DNA of 64,000 bases from Lichenostomus cassidix (taxonomy: Eukaryota; Chordata; Aves; Passeriformes; Meliphagidae), in assembly GCA_008360975.2 (NCBI GenBank), contig CM039179.1, positions 57,450,666 to 57,514,665 on the forward strand, written 5' to 3'. Below, piece by piece: positions 51,680 to 64,000 of the stretch. Both the position numbers and the translations under genes were made by a program. The notes under the pieces were generated by a model. The model was not told where the DNA came from. It saw only the letters and a list, made by a program, of their open reading frames with translations, and made no database searches. Positions within the stretch are counted from its first letter, which is position 1. Every line of letters begins with the position of its first letter.

Positions 51680-52112
51680 GTGAAACTCAGTGAAAACAAA
51701 TGCAAAGTCCTGCACCTGGAATGGAGTCAACCCATGTGACAGGACAGGCTAGAAATCTGTTGTGCAAAGGAGCCCTGATGAGCAGATTGAACACGAAACA
51801 AAACACTACCCGTGATGGCTGGAGAGAAAACATTCAGATTCTCCTAGATACGCTCAGTCACAGCTTATTATAGAATAGACAGACAAAAGCTATGGCAAAT
51901 AAACTGATTAAATATAGAGAAAAAAAGATTCTTCATGGTGATGGTGGTCAAGCACTAGAAACATGGAATACATGAAATATCCATGCCTGCTAGAAATCTC
52001 AAATCTAACATATCCAGCAGAGCAGTCTAAATTCAAATCTAGCCCTGCTTTAAGCAGGAGCTTGGGTAGATGACCTACTGGGTCTCTTCCATCCTAATAA
52101 TTTTTTATTGTA
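51680..52112 (+). mobile_element. CR1 LINE fragment, degenerate, plus strand
   Basis: Starts with AAATGCAAAGTCCTGCACCT, a well-known CR1 ORF2 segment. It later shows ATTCTTCATGGTGATGGTGG and GACCTACTGGGTCTCTTCCA near the 3' end, and stops at about 52112 without the ATTCTATG tail. Many indels have destroyed the frame. It lies 110 bp right of the minus-strand solo LTR. Confidence 0.75.
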
Positions 52113-52339
52113 TCTTTCTTAACTTTTTTCAAAATTATAAGAAATATAGCTGTAATACTATATTTGTTGATTTAACCGTAGCTTCTTCCAGGAGTACCTG
52201 TTATTTCCTCAAGCTTTATTCTAGCTCACATAATTTTTAAAAGCTGCTGTTGAGAATTATTTCCTTAACATGTTATACTCATTTTCTTATGAGCCACTAC
52301 TTGGCCATGTTGTGATTATTTTTTTACATTTCATTCCTT

Positions 52340-52510
52340 TTGAACACTTAATAATCTCTTTGTTGCACTTCCCTGAACTCCCTGTGATTTGTTAATATAT
52401 GTGTGATATTGAGGTTCCCAGAACTGATTTACTCTTGCAGGTGTGATCACACTGGGGTCATATGGAAAGGAACTATTGTCTGCCTGCTGTGTGACATCAA
52501 TGGGACAGAT
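52340..52510 (-). mobile_element. Probable old CR1 fragment, minus strand
   Basis: TTTGTTGCACTTCCCTGAAC followed by GGTTCCCAGAACTGATTTAC and a GTGTGATCACAC segment parallels the antisense of the CR1 region upstream of its 3' UTR. It is short and heavily diverged. Confidence 0.5.
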
Positions 52511-55500
52511 TCTTTGGTCTCTAATGATAATTCTTATTTTGTTTTAAATAGGAAGAGGAATGATCATTTCTGTACCTTTGCAAGGCTGTAGCACAAATAC
52601 CGACATGCATGAACATGCACAAATGCTCAGACATGCACAGGCACAGACAGACATTCAGAGTAGAGACTGATTGAACTAATTTCTATCTAACATCTCCTGT
52701 GCAAAATGATTGCTGTAGGAGGGGGAAAAAAACCCCAAACAACAGAAAAGGAAAAATAATATTCTTTCAGGCTTTTTACAATAGGAAAAATGGGGAAAAT
52801 GCCTGGAAATAACAGTAATTAAGAAAACCCATCAGAAGAGATGGAGGAGTATATTTGTCATTGGTTTGTTTCCCTTGAATGGCGCACCTGGTCATATAGT
52901 GATATGGTGAAATGCTTTCAGAAAATCTTTCAATATGACAGTAAATTATAACACTTTTTGATTAAATAAATCACAAGTATAACTGAGCATGACCTGGAGG
53001 AAAATATCTTGGGATACAGAGAGTAAAAATGTTCTCAAAATCTGTCTGAACTTAAAGCTCAACTCTGCCTCACTGGCAGACTATCATCTGGTTTCAAAAT
53101 AGGGTTGTCAGATAAGCTATTCCTTCTGTTTTTAGCACAATTTTCTTTCTTTGGTCCTGATAGTTTGAGAATCTCTCCCAGACTGCCCCAAGAGAATCAT
53201 CTTCACAGGAAAAGCTTCTGACTCCACTTCACACCTGACTCTCAGTGAGATGAAGCGTAGACTAAAGGATCTTGCTCCTGCTCGATTATATTCCTAGATG
53301 AAATATATTTCAGACAGGTTCACAGGAGAAGGTTATGAACTACAAGCAAGAAATGAGTTCAGAGGGTAAAAGCAACAATTATTTTTCTACATGAACAAAA
53401 ATGAGAAAAGGATTGGCCTTTTCCTTAAAAGTGTATCACACTGAAAGCCCAGTTCTGATGTTTTTGTGGTCTTTCTTCACATAAGTATCCCAAACAAATG
53501 ATCTAAAAAAAATCTGACAAGCACCAATTTTTATTTGATCACCTGATTGCAGTTTTTTTAAAAAGAAATGTCTAGAAAGTGCTGCAACATTTAATGACAA
53601 ATAATTCTTTATAGATGAAACAAAAACTTAATAATTATGTGGTGGTATTTACCTTTATCCTTTTATTTACTCATTTAAAAATCATACTTTGTGTCTTCAG
53701 GAAATTCAACTGGAACATAATCTGCTTAAAAACAGGTCTGGACTGCATTCCATATCATAAACATACAACCTTTGAAACCAAAAGGAACATAAAAAAGGTG
53801 ATTTTGAACGGTTTTTTTGCATGCATTTTGTTTGCTGATATGTTTGAATTGTCAGCTGTTTCTAAAGGGGTACACAGTGACATAAATTTTCAGAGGTAGC
53901 TAGTATGGCTTAGAGCCTTATCAAGGAGCTGACTTGGAGAAGTGAGGGACCAGTGCGTCTCTTTCCAAGAGTCTCTACCAATGAAAGACAATTTCTGAGC
54001 TAAGCTCTCCTCTTGCCTTGCTGAAGAGAGACTTTAATTCAAAAGAAATTATGCAGATGTAACTGAGGGTCTTCAGATAGGATCTAGTAGAGATCTGATA
54101 AATGTCCATTTGACCCATTCTGCTCACATTCTGGGCTCTTTGTCTTCCTGTGCATTTTCCTTCCCTCAAGTTACTAGATTCATTGCTTTGGGTGTATATC
54201 ATCACCATGCTTGTAATTTTACCTGCTTGCTTAGACATATGAGCTTTTTGTTAACTTGGGCTAAAGCTCTTCTAGATGTTTGCTGAAGAAGGGCACCATG
54301 TTAAAAAAAAGCGTATAGAAGAGCAATACCTCCTCTAATACCTTGTGTCACAACGGTCTAGTGTATGTTTCACTTATTCCAAAAGGAATTTCAGCCACAG
54401 AAATGTATCTGCAGCTTAGCTTACCTGCATAACCTTTTGATTTTACGCCTTTGCATAGTCAACTTCAGTTTTCTGTTCAGTGAAATCACTAAACTGATTT
54501 TTAAAAAGCAATCTCCACTTTCTTTACATTTTTTTTGGTTGTTGTTGTTGTGGTTGTTGTTGTTTGGGGTTTTTTTGCTTTGGTTTTTCTTTTTTTTTTG
54601 TTTGTTTGTTTTTCTGGATACATCAGTTCTGTAGAGAAACCCCAAGTGATTAAAAGTCCCCTTACTTGAAACACACATTTTGCTCTCTGGTTTCACCTGT
54701 TTTCTATTCAGAAAGCGAAGAAAATTCCATCAAATCTTCCACCCACTTGCATTACATGACACCAGACAGAAAATTTTTGTCTTGTTTTGGAGTATGTGTA
54801 TGCCATTTCTTACAATTATATCACTGATATTTCCATAAATACACTTTTTCAAAATGCGTTTATGTTCTCAAATTGTAAACTAATCCAAAGGCATGTTGAG
54901 TGTTCACAACATGTATGACAATATTCTCAAAAATGCTGGTGGAATAAGACAAAAGAAACTACCGTATTTTACTCATTAAAATGCTGGTGTTAGTGAGATT
55001 ATAAATGTATGAGCATCAGTTTCTTAATATTGAGTGTCATGATTGTGTATTTTCCAAAAAAGCTTTATTTGCCCTATTTTCCTGCTGAAAACACAGAGGT
55101 TCTAGTGGATGTTATTTATGGTTTGTGACAAAGGATAGGCCTCTCTTTGAACTCGAGTTCTCTTCACATGTAGAGACAGACAATAATATATAGGGCAAAT
55201 AGAATTAATTATAATGCCAGATATGAATATTAGTGCATGAACATAATCTTGCATTTTTTGATAAGTATTCTTATTCAATGCTAATAATTGGTATCTTCTT
55301 TTTTTTTTGTAATGATCAGGCTCCCTAATCTCTTTTCAACAGCACTGCTGCTAATCAACATGAAGCAAACCTCCAGCTTATTCAGAGAACAACCGTGTTT
55401 CTGTGGTCTGAACGGTAATGGAGTCTGACAACAGGTTATAAACCAAACTTTATTGAGGTACTAAGAAAGATGAGCAGCAATGCAGCTGAATGATGATTCA

Positions 55501-56389
55501 CCTGATCCCCAAGAGCAAGCACAGGAACAGCAACGATGCCATGGCTCTGGTGGACTATCAGGGACTCAATGTCAAGTCAGTCATGCAAATGACTTCTGAA
55601 TGCGGATGAGAGTTGTGTCACTCCTTGGCTCCACCAACATGAGTGTGAGTTGAGAGAATCACACCTTACATGGCAGTAGCACAGACTACATGTCATCTCA
55701 GATGATGTGGGTGACATCCTGCCTGCATGACAATGGGGGCAGGCTGTCAGACTGCAAGAAAAGAGAGACATGCACAAATAGAATAAGCTTGTAATGAAGA
55801 CACTCCTATAAAATTTCCAACAGTTCTCTTCTTCTGCTGTATTGTCAAGATTAGATCTGAAGGTATATTGTCTACAGAACCAATAGATATCCATCTAGAA
55901 ACTTTAGATGAGTTCTGCTCATTGTTTCAAATAATATCTCCTGGTTGATTTATTGTTCCTTAATAAGAACTCTTTGTGAAATGAAGACTGCCACTTGCCA
56001 AGTGTTGGACTTCTAGACAAAATTTCCATGGAGAAAAAAATCAGGTATCAGTATAAAATTTATGGAATAGCATTTACTGAACACCATATTTTTGAGAATT
56101 AAGTAATAATATTTTGCTCCATTTAATTACAAACTAAGATTTGTGTGTAGAAAAGGTAGTTTAATTATCTACCAGTACACTTTCATCTTGTTGATGGTGG
56201 GAATATGATTCTTCAATAAAAGCAAATAAAGCTGTGGTTTTTGATTATGCCTTCTCAAAGAGTCATAATCTGTTTTTCTGTTTGTTGCTCACTGCATGAC
56301 AGAACAATACACAGCAGTATTTATGCTTTTATTTATGCTTTAAAAGCCCATTCTCATTACACTGTGATGGACTTGAGGCTCTCTGTCCA
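52511..56389. other. Non-coding DNA with a GTT/T-rich tract
   Basis: 54527-54612 is a GTTGTT/TTTTTG low-complexity tract. 55420-55760 is GC-richer and carries an antisense AATAAA (TTTATT near 55452), suggestive of an eroded minus-strand LTR, but ends could not be set. No gene is supported. Confidence 0.5.
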
Positions 56390-56760
56390 TCTGATATACC
56401 TTTACCTTCAGTCAGGGTGCAGAATTGGACCAGTACTCTAGCTGCAGTGTTATTAGAGCCAAACAGTGCAGAAAGATTAGTTTGCATACCTTATGCACAA
56501 GACTTCTCTTTCTATAAGTCAAGATAGTGGAACATCAAGATATGCTCAGTATGCAACTTACAGCAGGTTTCAGAGGATTGCATCCAGGTGGGTTTTGAGT
56601 ATCTCCTGGGATGGAGAATTCACAGCCTTTTTGGGCAGCCTTTTTCAGTGCTCTGTCACCTTTCCAGTAATTAAATTTTCCCTCACATTCAGAGGTACAA
56701 ATGGAAACGCATTCAAGTGTTTCCATTTGTTCCCATTGCACCTTGTCCTAAAATTCTAAA
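56390..56760 (-). mobile_element. CR1 LINE 3' region pieces, minus strand
   Basis: 56570-56760 is a good match in order to antisense CR1 3' sequence: CATCCAGGTGGGTTTTGAG, GGGCAGCCTTTTTCAGTGCT, TTTTCCCTCACATTCAGAGG and TTCCCATTGCACCTTGTCCT. 56415-56460 (TGCAGAATTGGACCAGTACT) looks like antisense CR1 from further upstream in the element and is out of order, so two insertions or a rearrangement are involved. Confidence 0.75.
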
Positions 56761-57079
56761 ATTTCTGTGTTAAATATTATCAGTTTATCTGTTTATCTGT
56801 TTTCTTAATACTTCCCAGCTGAGGCTTTGTAAATAGTTTATTTTGTATTTTAGCATTTAAATCATTCATGAAAAGCCAGAACTGTACAAGAGATGAGAAA
56901 ACTTCTGCAGAACCTGCCTAAATACTACCTTCTGATTTGATAGCAAATCACTGTTTAAGACTTCTTGGGCATATCTGATAATTTTTCCTATCTATAATAC
57001 TAATCATCTTAATCTTACCTTTTGCTTATAAGTGTCACATAAAGCAGCTTCAAAAGATTTTGTAAATTCAAAATATCTA

Positions 57080-58420
57080 ACATATACGTTTCTCTCCTTT
57101 ATCTGTAGGACTGTTATCCTATCACAAGAAAGAAATTAGATTATTCTGACAAGCTTTGTTGCCAATAAATCTGTGCTTGAAGTTACTCTACTCTTACGTT
57201 ATCTCTGGGTTCATATAAATTGTTTGAATATTTGTTCCAGCTTTTTACAAAAGGAACTAAATCTAACTCACACGTAATTCTCAATTCCTACTTTTTCACC
57301 TTTTTGAAGATGAGAACTGTGATTTTCCTTTTTTTTCCCAGTTCTCCCAAACTTCATAACCTTTCACGAATTCTAAGAAGTTCCAGCAAGTCTTTAAAGT
57401 TTTCTGAGTAAAATTCAATTGGACTATCCAAAATAAATCTTCTAACTTACATTAGAGCTCTTTAATGTACTTTTCCTTTCTCCAGAGTGAGTCTTTACCC
57501 CCTTCTTGTTGATTTTGTGTCCGCTGCCTGATTTCAGACAATCTTTTCAACAATATCTGAAACTAAAAAGAACATTAAACACTTCAGCATTCTTGGTATC
57601 GTAATCAGTTCTTCCTTCTCCCATTCAGCATTTCCCTTTATCTGCATCTTGATCCTAACATGCTTACTGAATGTCTTCCTGTTACTCTTTATAACTCTGG
57701 CCAGTTGCATCTTTTTTTACACCTTGGTCTTTTACAAATGTTTTCCACACATTTGTCCTTAACAATTTGACCTCTTTTTCTGCATTCCACGTACTCTCTT
57801 CATGCAATTAAAATAATTAAAGAGTCAGTGCTTTACCCAAGCTGTGGGTTTTTTCCATACTTCCTATCCTTTCAGTATTTGTGACTATACTTTTAATACA
57901 GTTTCTTCATTAAGCTGCTAAATTTCTTATTCTTTAGACTTGTTTCCCACAGAATATAAGTTCTCAAAACTCTTAATTATTGCTCTAATAAATTTGCATG
58001 TTCAAGGTTTATTTAATCTAATGTCTGAGAGTCAGGAGTTTTCCCCAAGGGAAAACTGTAAAGGCAGTTGAAAGTATTTTAGCTTTCCCTGTTCTGTGGG
58101 CTTTGACCTATTTCCCACAACTACCCAGGCATATTCAAATAAGAAATCCCCTGCTATCGAACGACATACCCTGGATCTCTCCCACTCTCTTGCTGTGACA
58201 CACTGTAATTTGTTATTACCTTTGTTACTGGTCTTTTTTTTCCTAAGGGACCAAAGATAATCTTGGGGTTTGGAGTTATGAAGAAATGAAGTAAATGCTT
58301 TGAGAAGCTTACCTATTTTGTACTTAGTCATAAATCTCCAGGGATATTGACATTAGGGCCAATAGATCTTCATTAGTTGGTGTATCTTCAACATTAAGTA
58401 AACGTGCAGTTGTTAATTTT
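57080..58420 (-). mobile_element. Long ancient CR1-like ORF2 remnant, minus strand
   Basis: Scattered but collinear similarity, as I recall it, to the antisense of deep-branching amniote CR1/L3-type elements: TTTTTCACCTTTTTGAAGAT, the CCAGTTCTCCCAAACTTCAT and CGAATTCTAAGAAGTTCCAG segments, CACTTCAGCATTCTTGG (about 57580), TGATCCTAACATGCTTACTG, CTGTTACTCTTTATAACTCT and GGCCAGTTGCATC (about 57700). No frame survives. Boundaries are approximate, and the call needs a repeat-library comparison. Confidence 0.45.
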
Positions 58421-61400
58421 CTTTTTACTTTTCATTAAAATTACCATTCAAATTTTTACCTTAGTATCAAGTACTTGTACAAAGTGCTCTGATATCTAAT
58501 GAGTTCTTCACCATTTGTTAACCAATTCTTTGTGTTAAACCAGAGAACCATAATTTGTTCCTTTTGTAAGTTACTTTTATATTCTCTCTCTGAAGATAAC
58601 TAGAAGATAAAAAGAAGCTCAGGAAAGCAAAAATATCTGATGAAATGTAAAAAATATAAATTATGGGTAGCTGATATGGGCATCTGATATCTGTACTTTT
58701 GCTGCAGTTGGATTTATACTATGTCTTTCTTGACTGGGGCTGAGAGACTGAGAGGAAAGAAAAAAAACAAATATGTGAAATATAATTTGAATAAAATGAA
58801 ATAACAGTTGAAGGTCTTCTTATCTAATTCAGAAATATCCAACCCAAAATGCAACATATACTTGATGGAGAAATTGCACTCATTAGCAGATAACCATATG
58901 GCTTATTTCATATCTATTTGTAAAGAAGGAATACTGCCACAGAGAGTTAATCGCATATGATGCTCATAATGTAATATGAATCACAATAACAATCCTAAAT
59001 AGCTATTATGGTAAGAGCAGTGAAATGGAACTTGAAATAAACAGTGCAATGAGTGCATATCAGTTAGCTTGAAAGGATAGGAGCTTTCCGGTGGAGGAAG
59101 ACCAACTGAATATGATACCTATTAAAGGACTATTAAATGTAAATATAAAGTGTCTCCCTAAAGCCAAGTGCAACTATTTGCCATATGAGTGGGGAAAAAA
59201 ATACATAGCTTTGTTGCCACAGGCTGGGTTTCTATTAATTTCCTAAGTCTCTTTCCTATAGGATTTTTAGGCATCAAATAACATGGTTAAACTCAAATTG
59301 CAACCCTACTTCAACACAGGCACTACTCTGTCTCTATTCTGTTCATATTGTCAGTAAAATTGTTCATCATGTCTTTCCATTGTGAGATCTGTTCACATTT
59401 TGGAAGTGGCCAAAGGATTCAACGGTTACTGGAGAAGAGGGATAGTCTGTCAGAAAGAAATACAGACAAGACAGTGAGAATCCATCATCAATACTTGAAA
59501 AACTTGTTTTGTTTCTTTTTTAAAGTATATCTTTCTGTCAGGGGATGTAGGGTTGATATGGAATGGCTTTCTTCTTGCTGTCAACAGAATAGGTACAAGC
59601 ACAAAACCTTGGGGATACTTGTGACCTCAAATTCATGCTTTCCATTTAAATGGTTGTCTGATATTTTCAACTGGTTCTCCACCCAGGCAAATGAATTTTG
59701 CATTGCAGCACAAGGACACATCCACAGAGCCATCTTTGAGTAAGAAAGGGAATCAAGGAAACATGGTTGTGAAGAATAATGTGGTCTTGAACATGGATTA
59801 GTAACTAGAGGAATACTCTCTCTCTGCTGACCAGCTGCATTCATGCTTCAGTGTCTTCACAGATATTTTATACAAGTAACTTGATTAAAACTGTTGCACA
59901 GTAAATGGATTCATATTAGTCATGGTAGATAATAAAGGCAAGCAAATTTATTTTCTTAATATTGTTCATTCTTATGGAGGACATAAGAGAGTCATCAGTC
60001 TGCAACCAACACCACTTTGTTCCATTGCATTTTGACCCTGTATCTTCTTTCGGGGAATTTTCACAGGGCTTTATGGTACAAAATAGGAACAAATTGCTTA
60101 CATACAAAGCTGTACTTAAGTGAAACATTTTAAGTATGATTTATTTGAATAATTAAATACTTGTCATAATAAAGGCAGTTTCTTTAAAAAAATTGATTTC
60201 TCATTAAAATATCAGTTTCACCAAGGTTTTTAACTTGAAGAATAAAATAAAAGATAAACACTTATTTTCTGACTCTCACTTGATGACTGCAATGCATATT
60301 ATGGAGATAAGATATGCCTCGTTGCCTGATGACTAAATTATACAAGATTTTACAGGGATATCTAAAAACTAAATTTATCCAAATTTTCACTTAGCCTCTG
60401 AAAATACTCAAAGCAGATTTCAGGTAAAATATTGAAATATGTAAGGTCTTCACAGGTGCAGATATATGGAACAGGAGAATAAATAACACACAAAATTATG
60501 ACTATATATATGCTATACTTTGACTCAGGAAAATAGACCTGCCTAAAATATACAGCTCAATTTTGAGATCCAGGTGTGGAAATATTTCACTCATGTCCAA
60601 CACCAGTTTGGTTTCCAAGGTTCTCTCTCTCTCTCTCTCTCATCAGACAGATGTGTATAGGTAGCCTGCAATATGTAAGTATGGGAGAAAGAAAAGGAAA
60701 ATTATTGTAATTTGTATTTAAGTTTGAAGTAAACTATGGGATGAAAATTCACTTCTTTAGTGAGGAATTTATCTTTAAAAGGGGTTGTAGTTTCATTCAG
60801 AATGGAGTCAAAATTCTGACTTTCACCACATGTTATCCAAATCATTGTTGTCTGGATGCAAGATCAGATCTCATGAAAACTAGGCTTATTACAAATTGTC
60901 ACACCTAAAACCCCCATAAATATTGCCAATACATGGAAACACTTTCAGACAGGCTTATCTGACTTATTAGATATGTCTACATTGGGAAAATATAATTCAC
61001 TTGCTGTAAGTGTCTATCTCTTTCCATTGACTATAAAGGTGGCTGATGACTAAACATTTATGTTGTCCAAATCTAGATTAAATGCATTTGGTTTAGACTA
61101 CAAATGGGTTATTCAGAATTAATATCAGTTAACCACCTATGTAAACACAAGATAACTGCTGATGTGTATAAGTGTTGTTAACAGTGAGAATAAATTAAAA
61201 AATTATATGTGTGCTTTAAGTAAGATTTAAGATCCAAGGCCCTTCCCAAGATCACATATTCAGGCAATGAAGATAAACTATAGCCTAAGAAGAAACTAAG
61301 AGAACAATCCATAGGATTTGTACCAAAACTAACTTGTGGAATGATGGAGACATTTTTTATAACACATTTACACCCCAGGTATATAACTAGCCAAGTTGTC

Positions 61401-64000
61401 CACAATAATTTCTTCTGGCCAGCCTCTTGGGGTTTGGGACTTAACTGGATTATGAAATTTCTAGTGTTTTGTTGCGTTTGGGGACTGTATTTTGAGATAC
61501 TTAATTCCTAATTCCATCAAACATTAAAATCGTTGTTATACCAGTATCTCCAGCAAAGTATGCTAAAAGTTCAGCTTCATTCACATAACTCTGTGGTAAC
61601 TCCACTGTTCTTCACTGCTTTATGTACCTACTTAAATATCTATGAACTAAATGAAACTAAACATTCAGTGCAAATCTCCTCTGTATTCCCTGTGCTGCTG
61701 TGTGACTGTAATACATAGTAATTGTTATTATATTTGATGAAATAGCCTAAAATGATTCATATAGTATATCATTGCTGAAACCAAAGCACTTTACAGCTTA
61801 GCGCCAAAAGGTAAGGTAGAGCTGCCCTGGCAAGCTGTCCAACAGGGAAGTGTTTGAGAGTGAAAGGTTTGCACAGGGTGGAAGGAGCTTAAGCTTTTCC
61901 ATATATCCTTTAAGGAACACCTCCCAGAACCTCTGCAGCTGGACCTTATTTTCATCTCAGAAAATCTGTGTGCTTCCCTACAAAATAGAACCCATGCACT
62001 TCATCCCCTGCATGGAATGGGAGCATGGGCTTGGAAATAAACTGAGTCACAAAATTATATGGCGCAGAAAATTAATCTTATGTTACTGATACCTAAATAT
62101 TATGTAGTCATTTCACATCACTTAAATGCTAAACATGCCATTTAAGATTCTCATCTTGCTTGTTGACAAAACCAGTCAACAAAGACACATGAGTACCCCT
62201 AGAATGCAGTAGAAAGAAATTTATCCTATCTGGCCTAGGCACCTGTGTTCAAAACAGAGGTACTGGAATGAATGAAGCTCTTAATCTTGGTTGCCAATTA
62301 AATTAGCTTAGATGAATACATAGTTTCCTTATTGTTTTAGGTGAACTAAAGATAAATGAATCCCAGCATACAATTGAAGTGTAATGGGAACTGGAACATC
62401 TTTTTCTTTTCAAACATTTTAATTTCTATCCTTACACCATGATACTCCTTAAAAGTTACATTATGCTAGGGAAGTTTGATTCTCCATTTTTTCTAAGCTA
62501 ATAACCTTCTCAAAATACAAGAAATGCCCCCCCCGCCCCCATCTTTTCTGTAGTCCAGGGGTTCAGTAAAAGGAAGGTTCTAGACCACAGCAAAACTGGT
62601 CATCTTTCAGATTTTCAACACAGGTTACTGTGTTGGGCACAGAAGGAGGCAATTCCAAAATGTCCAAAGCAGACAAGGCAGAAGGCCAGCTTGGATGGAT
62701 AGGGATCTTCTTTTGAAGCTAAGGCAAAAAAAAGAAGGTATATGGCCAGTGAAGCAGGGTCAGGTGACATGGGTGGAATACAAAGATGCTGCTCACCACT
62801 GCAGGAAGAAGATTTGTGTGGTCAAAGCTCAATTGAAGTTGAAGCTGGCTAGAAATGTGTGGGACAATAAAAAGATTTACGATAAAATCTCGTGGATGAT
62901 CTGATATATTCTTGAATGTGCTACAAGTTTATTACAGAGGAAGGAATAATAGAAAATAATGTTTTAGGTCATATAGTCCACACCCTTGCTAGTACAGTGT
63001 TTCAGTTTTACAGGATTGGGGTGGTTTTTTTCTGTCAGTTTTGCTAACTACAAATCCCTGGTGTTGATTTAATGTTGCTTGTTTAATATGTTTAAATATA
63101 CAGTGTATATGCAAACACATTTAAACAAACATATGGGGGATTTCAGCACCATGAGTTCCTGCTAGTGTATTTGGCAGATCTCTTCTCCTCCTACATTCAG
63201 GCTGTTCTATATAAGGGGCTTAAATCTCTTCCCAGTACAGTAAATTACACCAACATCATCTTGCATTACTGAAATTTAAAGTTCCTCGTTTGGTTTCTCT
63301 TTCAGGTGCAGATGATTTCTCCCTCTAATGTACACATAAAGTGTCTCAGCTCCTCTCCCATGCTTTGTCTCACCTCTTGCCCAACACACAGAGAAATACT
63401 GACTCACCTAACAGATTTTTCAGTTGCCAGAGATTTTTCAAAGCTCTGTTGCCACAGAAATACTCCTTCATTCACCCTGAGTTTTGTGGGTTAATTTAGT
63501 ACCAGCTAAACCTACTTTTCATCTACAGAAATGGTCAGAAACTGAGGTGCCTAGAGAATAAGTGGGTAGCCAGGGAAACCTCTGAGAGGAAGGAGGAGAA
63601 ATGGAGTGAACTCTCTGGAGCAACGCTTTGAAGAGCCAGAAAAACGGTTTTGGATATTGACTGTGAGTTTTCCTCACAGTCATTAGTTCCAAAATGAGGA
63701 GTAGCATCAAGGTATTGCTTCCCTCACAGAAAATTGCCAGGAGTCTCCAGATGTTGTATTAAATGAACATTTCCAAGTTCTCTTTAAAGTGGAGTGTTGA
63801 GATTCAGACACAAAATCTGAAAAGAGCAGATACTGGAGTCAGCTGACCATCTTGAATGACAACTCATGAGCAAAGAGAGCAAGTACTGTGAGACATCTTC
63901 CATTCATACTTATATCAATACACAGAAAAAAAATGTGACAGTCACTCTACAGCCTACTAATTAAGAAAAAACAAAACAACAGAAAAAAACCAGCACGTTC
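58421..64000. other. AT-rich non-coding DNA, no gene recognised
   Basis: Contains a (CT)n run at 60622-60641 and a C-rich run at 62527-62540. Open frames such as 59348-59743 and 62695-62904 lack domains or supporting signals. No mobile element is clearly recognised. Confidence 0.5.
60622..60641. repeat. (CT)n microsatellite
   Basis: About ten uninterrupted CT units, ending in CATCAGACAG. Confidence 0.95.

Noticed and set aside
55420..55760. Possible minus-strand LTR with TTTATT signal
   Set aside because: No TG...CA ends or target duplication could be located, so it was not listed as a feature.

Overview
The window looks like a stretch of AT-rich, gene-poor bird chromosome. The evidence for a bird is the repeat content: several CR1 LINE fragments (including 3' tails reading TCTATGATTCTA), avian-type retroviral LTRs, and an otherwise unremarkable non-coding background. 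I found no convincing host protein-coding gene, tRNA, rRNA or CRISPR array. Almost all short open frames are chance frames, microsatellite frames or fragments of transposable elements. A songbird is possible but cannot be fixed from sequence alone.

Layout: 1-6.1 kb is unique non-coding DNA with one perfect 33-bp tandem duplication. 6.1-6.6 kb is a probable solo LTR. 7.85-8.06 kb is a long interrupted TG microsatellite. 10.9-11.2 kb is an old CR1-like fragment. 17.7-18.2 kb is a CR1 3' end. 19.9-20.4 kb is a minus-strand solo LTR of the same family as the provirus below, followed by a 17-bp higher-order TTTC array. 27.6-28.0 kb (plus) and 30.5-30.9 kb (minus) are further CR1 pieces. 38.47-44.42 kb is a complete LTR-to-LTR endogenous retrovirus. 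It is followed at once by another LTR-like block (44.5-45.0 kb), a solo LTR at 48.05-48.63 kb, a minus-strand solo LTR with perfect 6-bp target duplications at 51.3-51.6 kb, and CR1 pieces at 51.7-52.5 kb and 56.4-58.4 kb.

The provirus is the centrepiece. It has 511/510-bp LTRs, TG...CA ends, a perfect 5-bp target duplication (GTATG), a lysine-tRNA-type primer binding site and a polypurine tract. One uninterrupted reading frame carries gag, protease, reverse transcriptase, RNase H and integrase, and runs about 18 bases into the 3' LTR. There is no env and no dUTPase. This fits an avian ERV-L-like (class III) element.

That frame has no frameshift over about 4.86 kb, yet it carries 28 in-frame stops, every one of a form reachable from a tryptophan codon by G-to-A change. 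Two catalytic aspartates are also changed to asparagine (GAT to AAT form). The two LTRs differ at only 8 positions, 7 of them G/A. Together these point to a provirus hypermutated by a cytidine deaminase at or before integration, which is striking in a bird because birds lack the mammalian APOBEC3 family.
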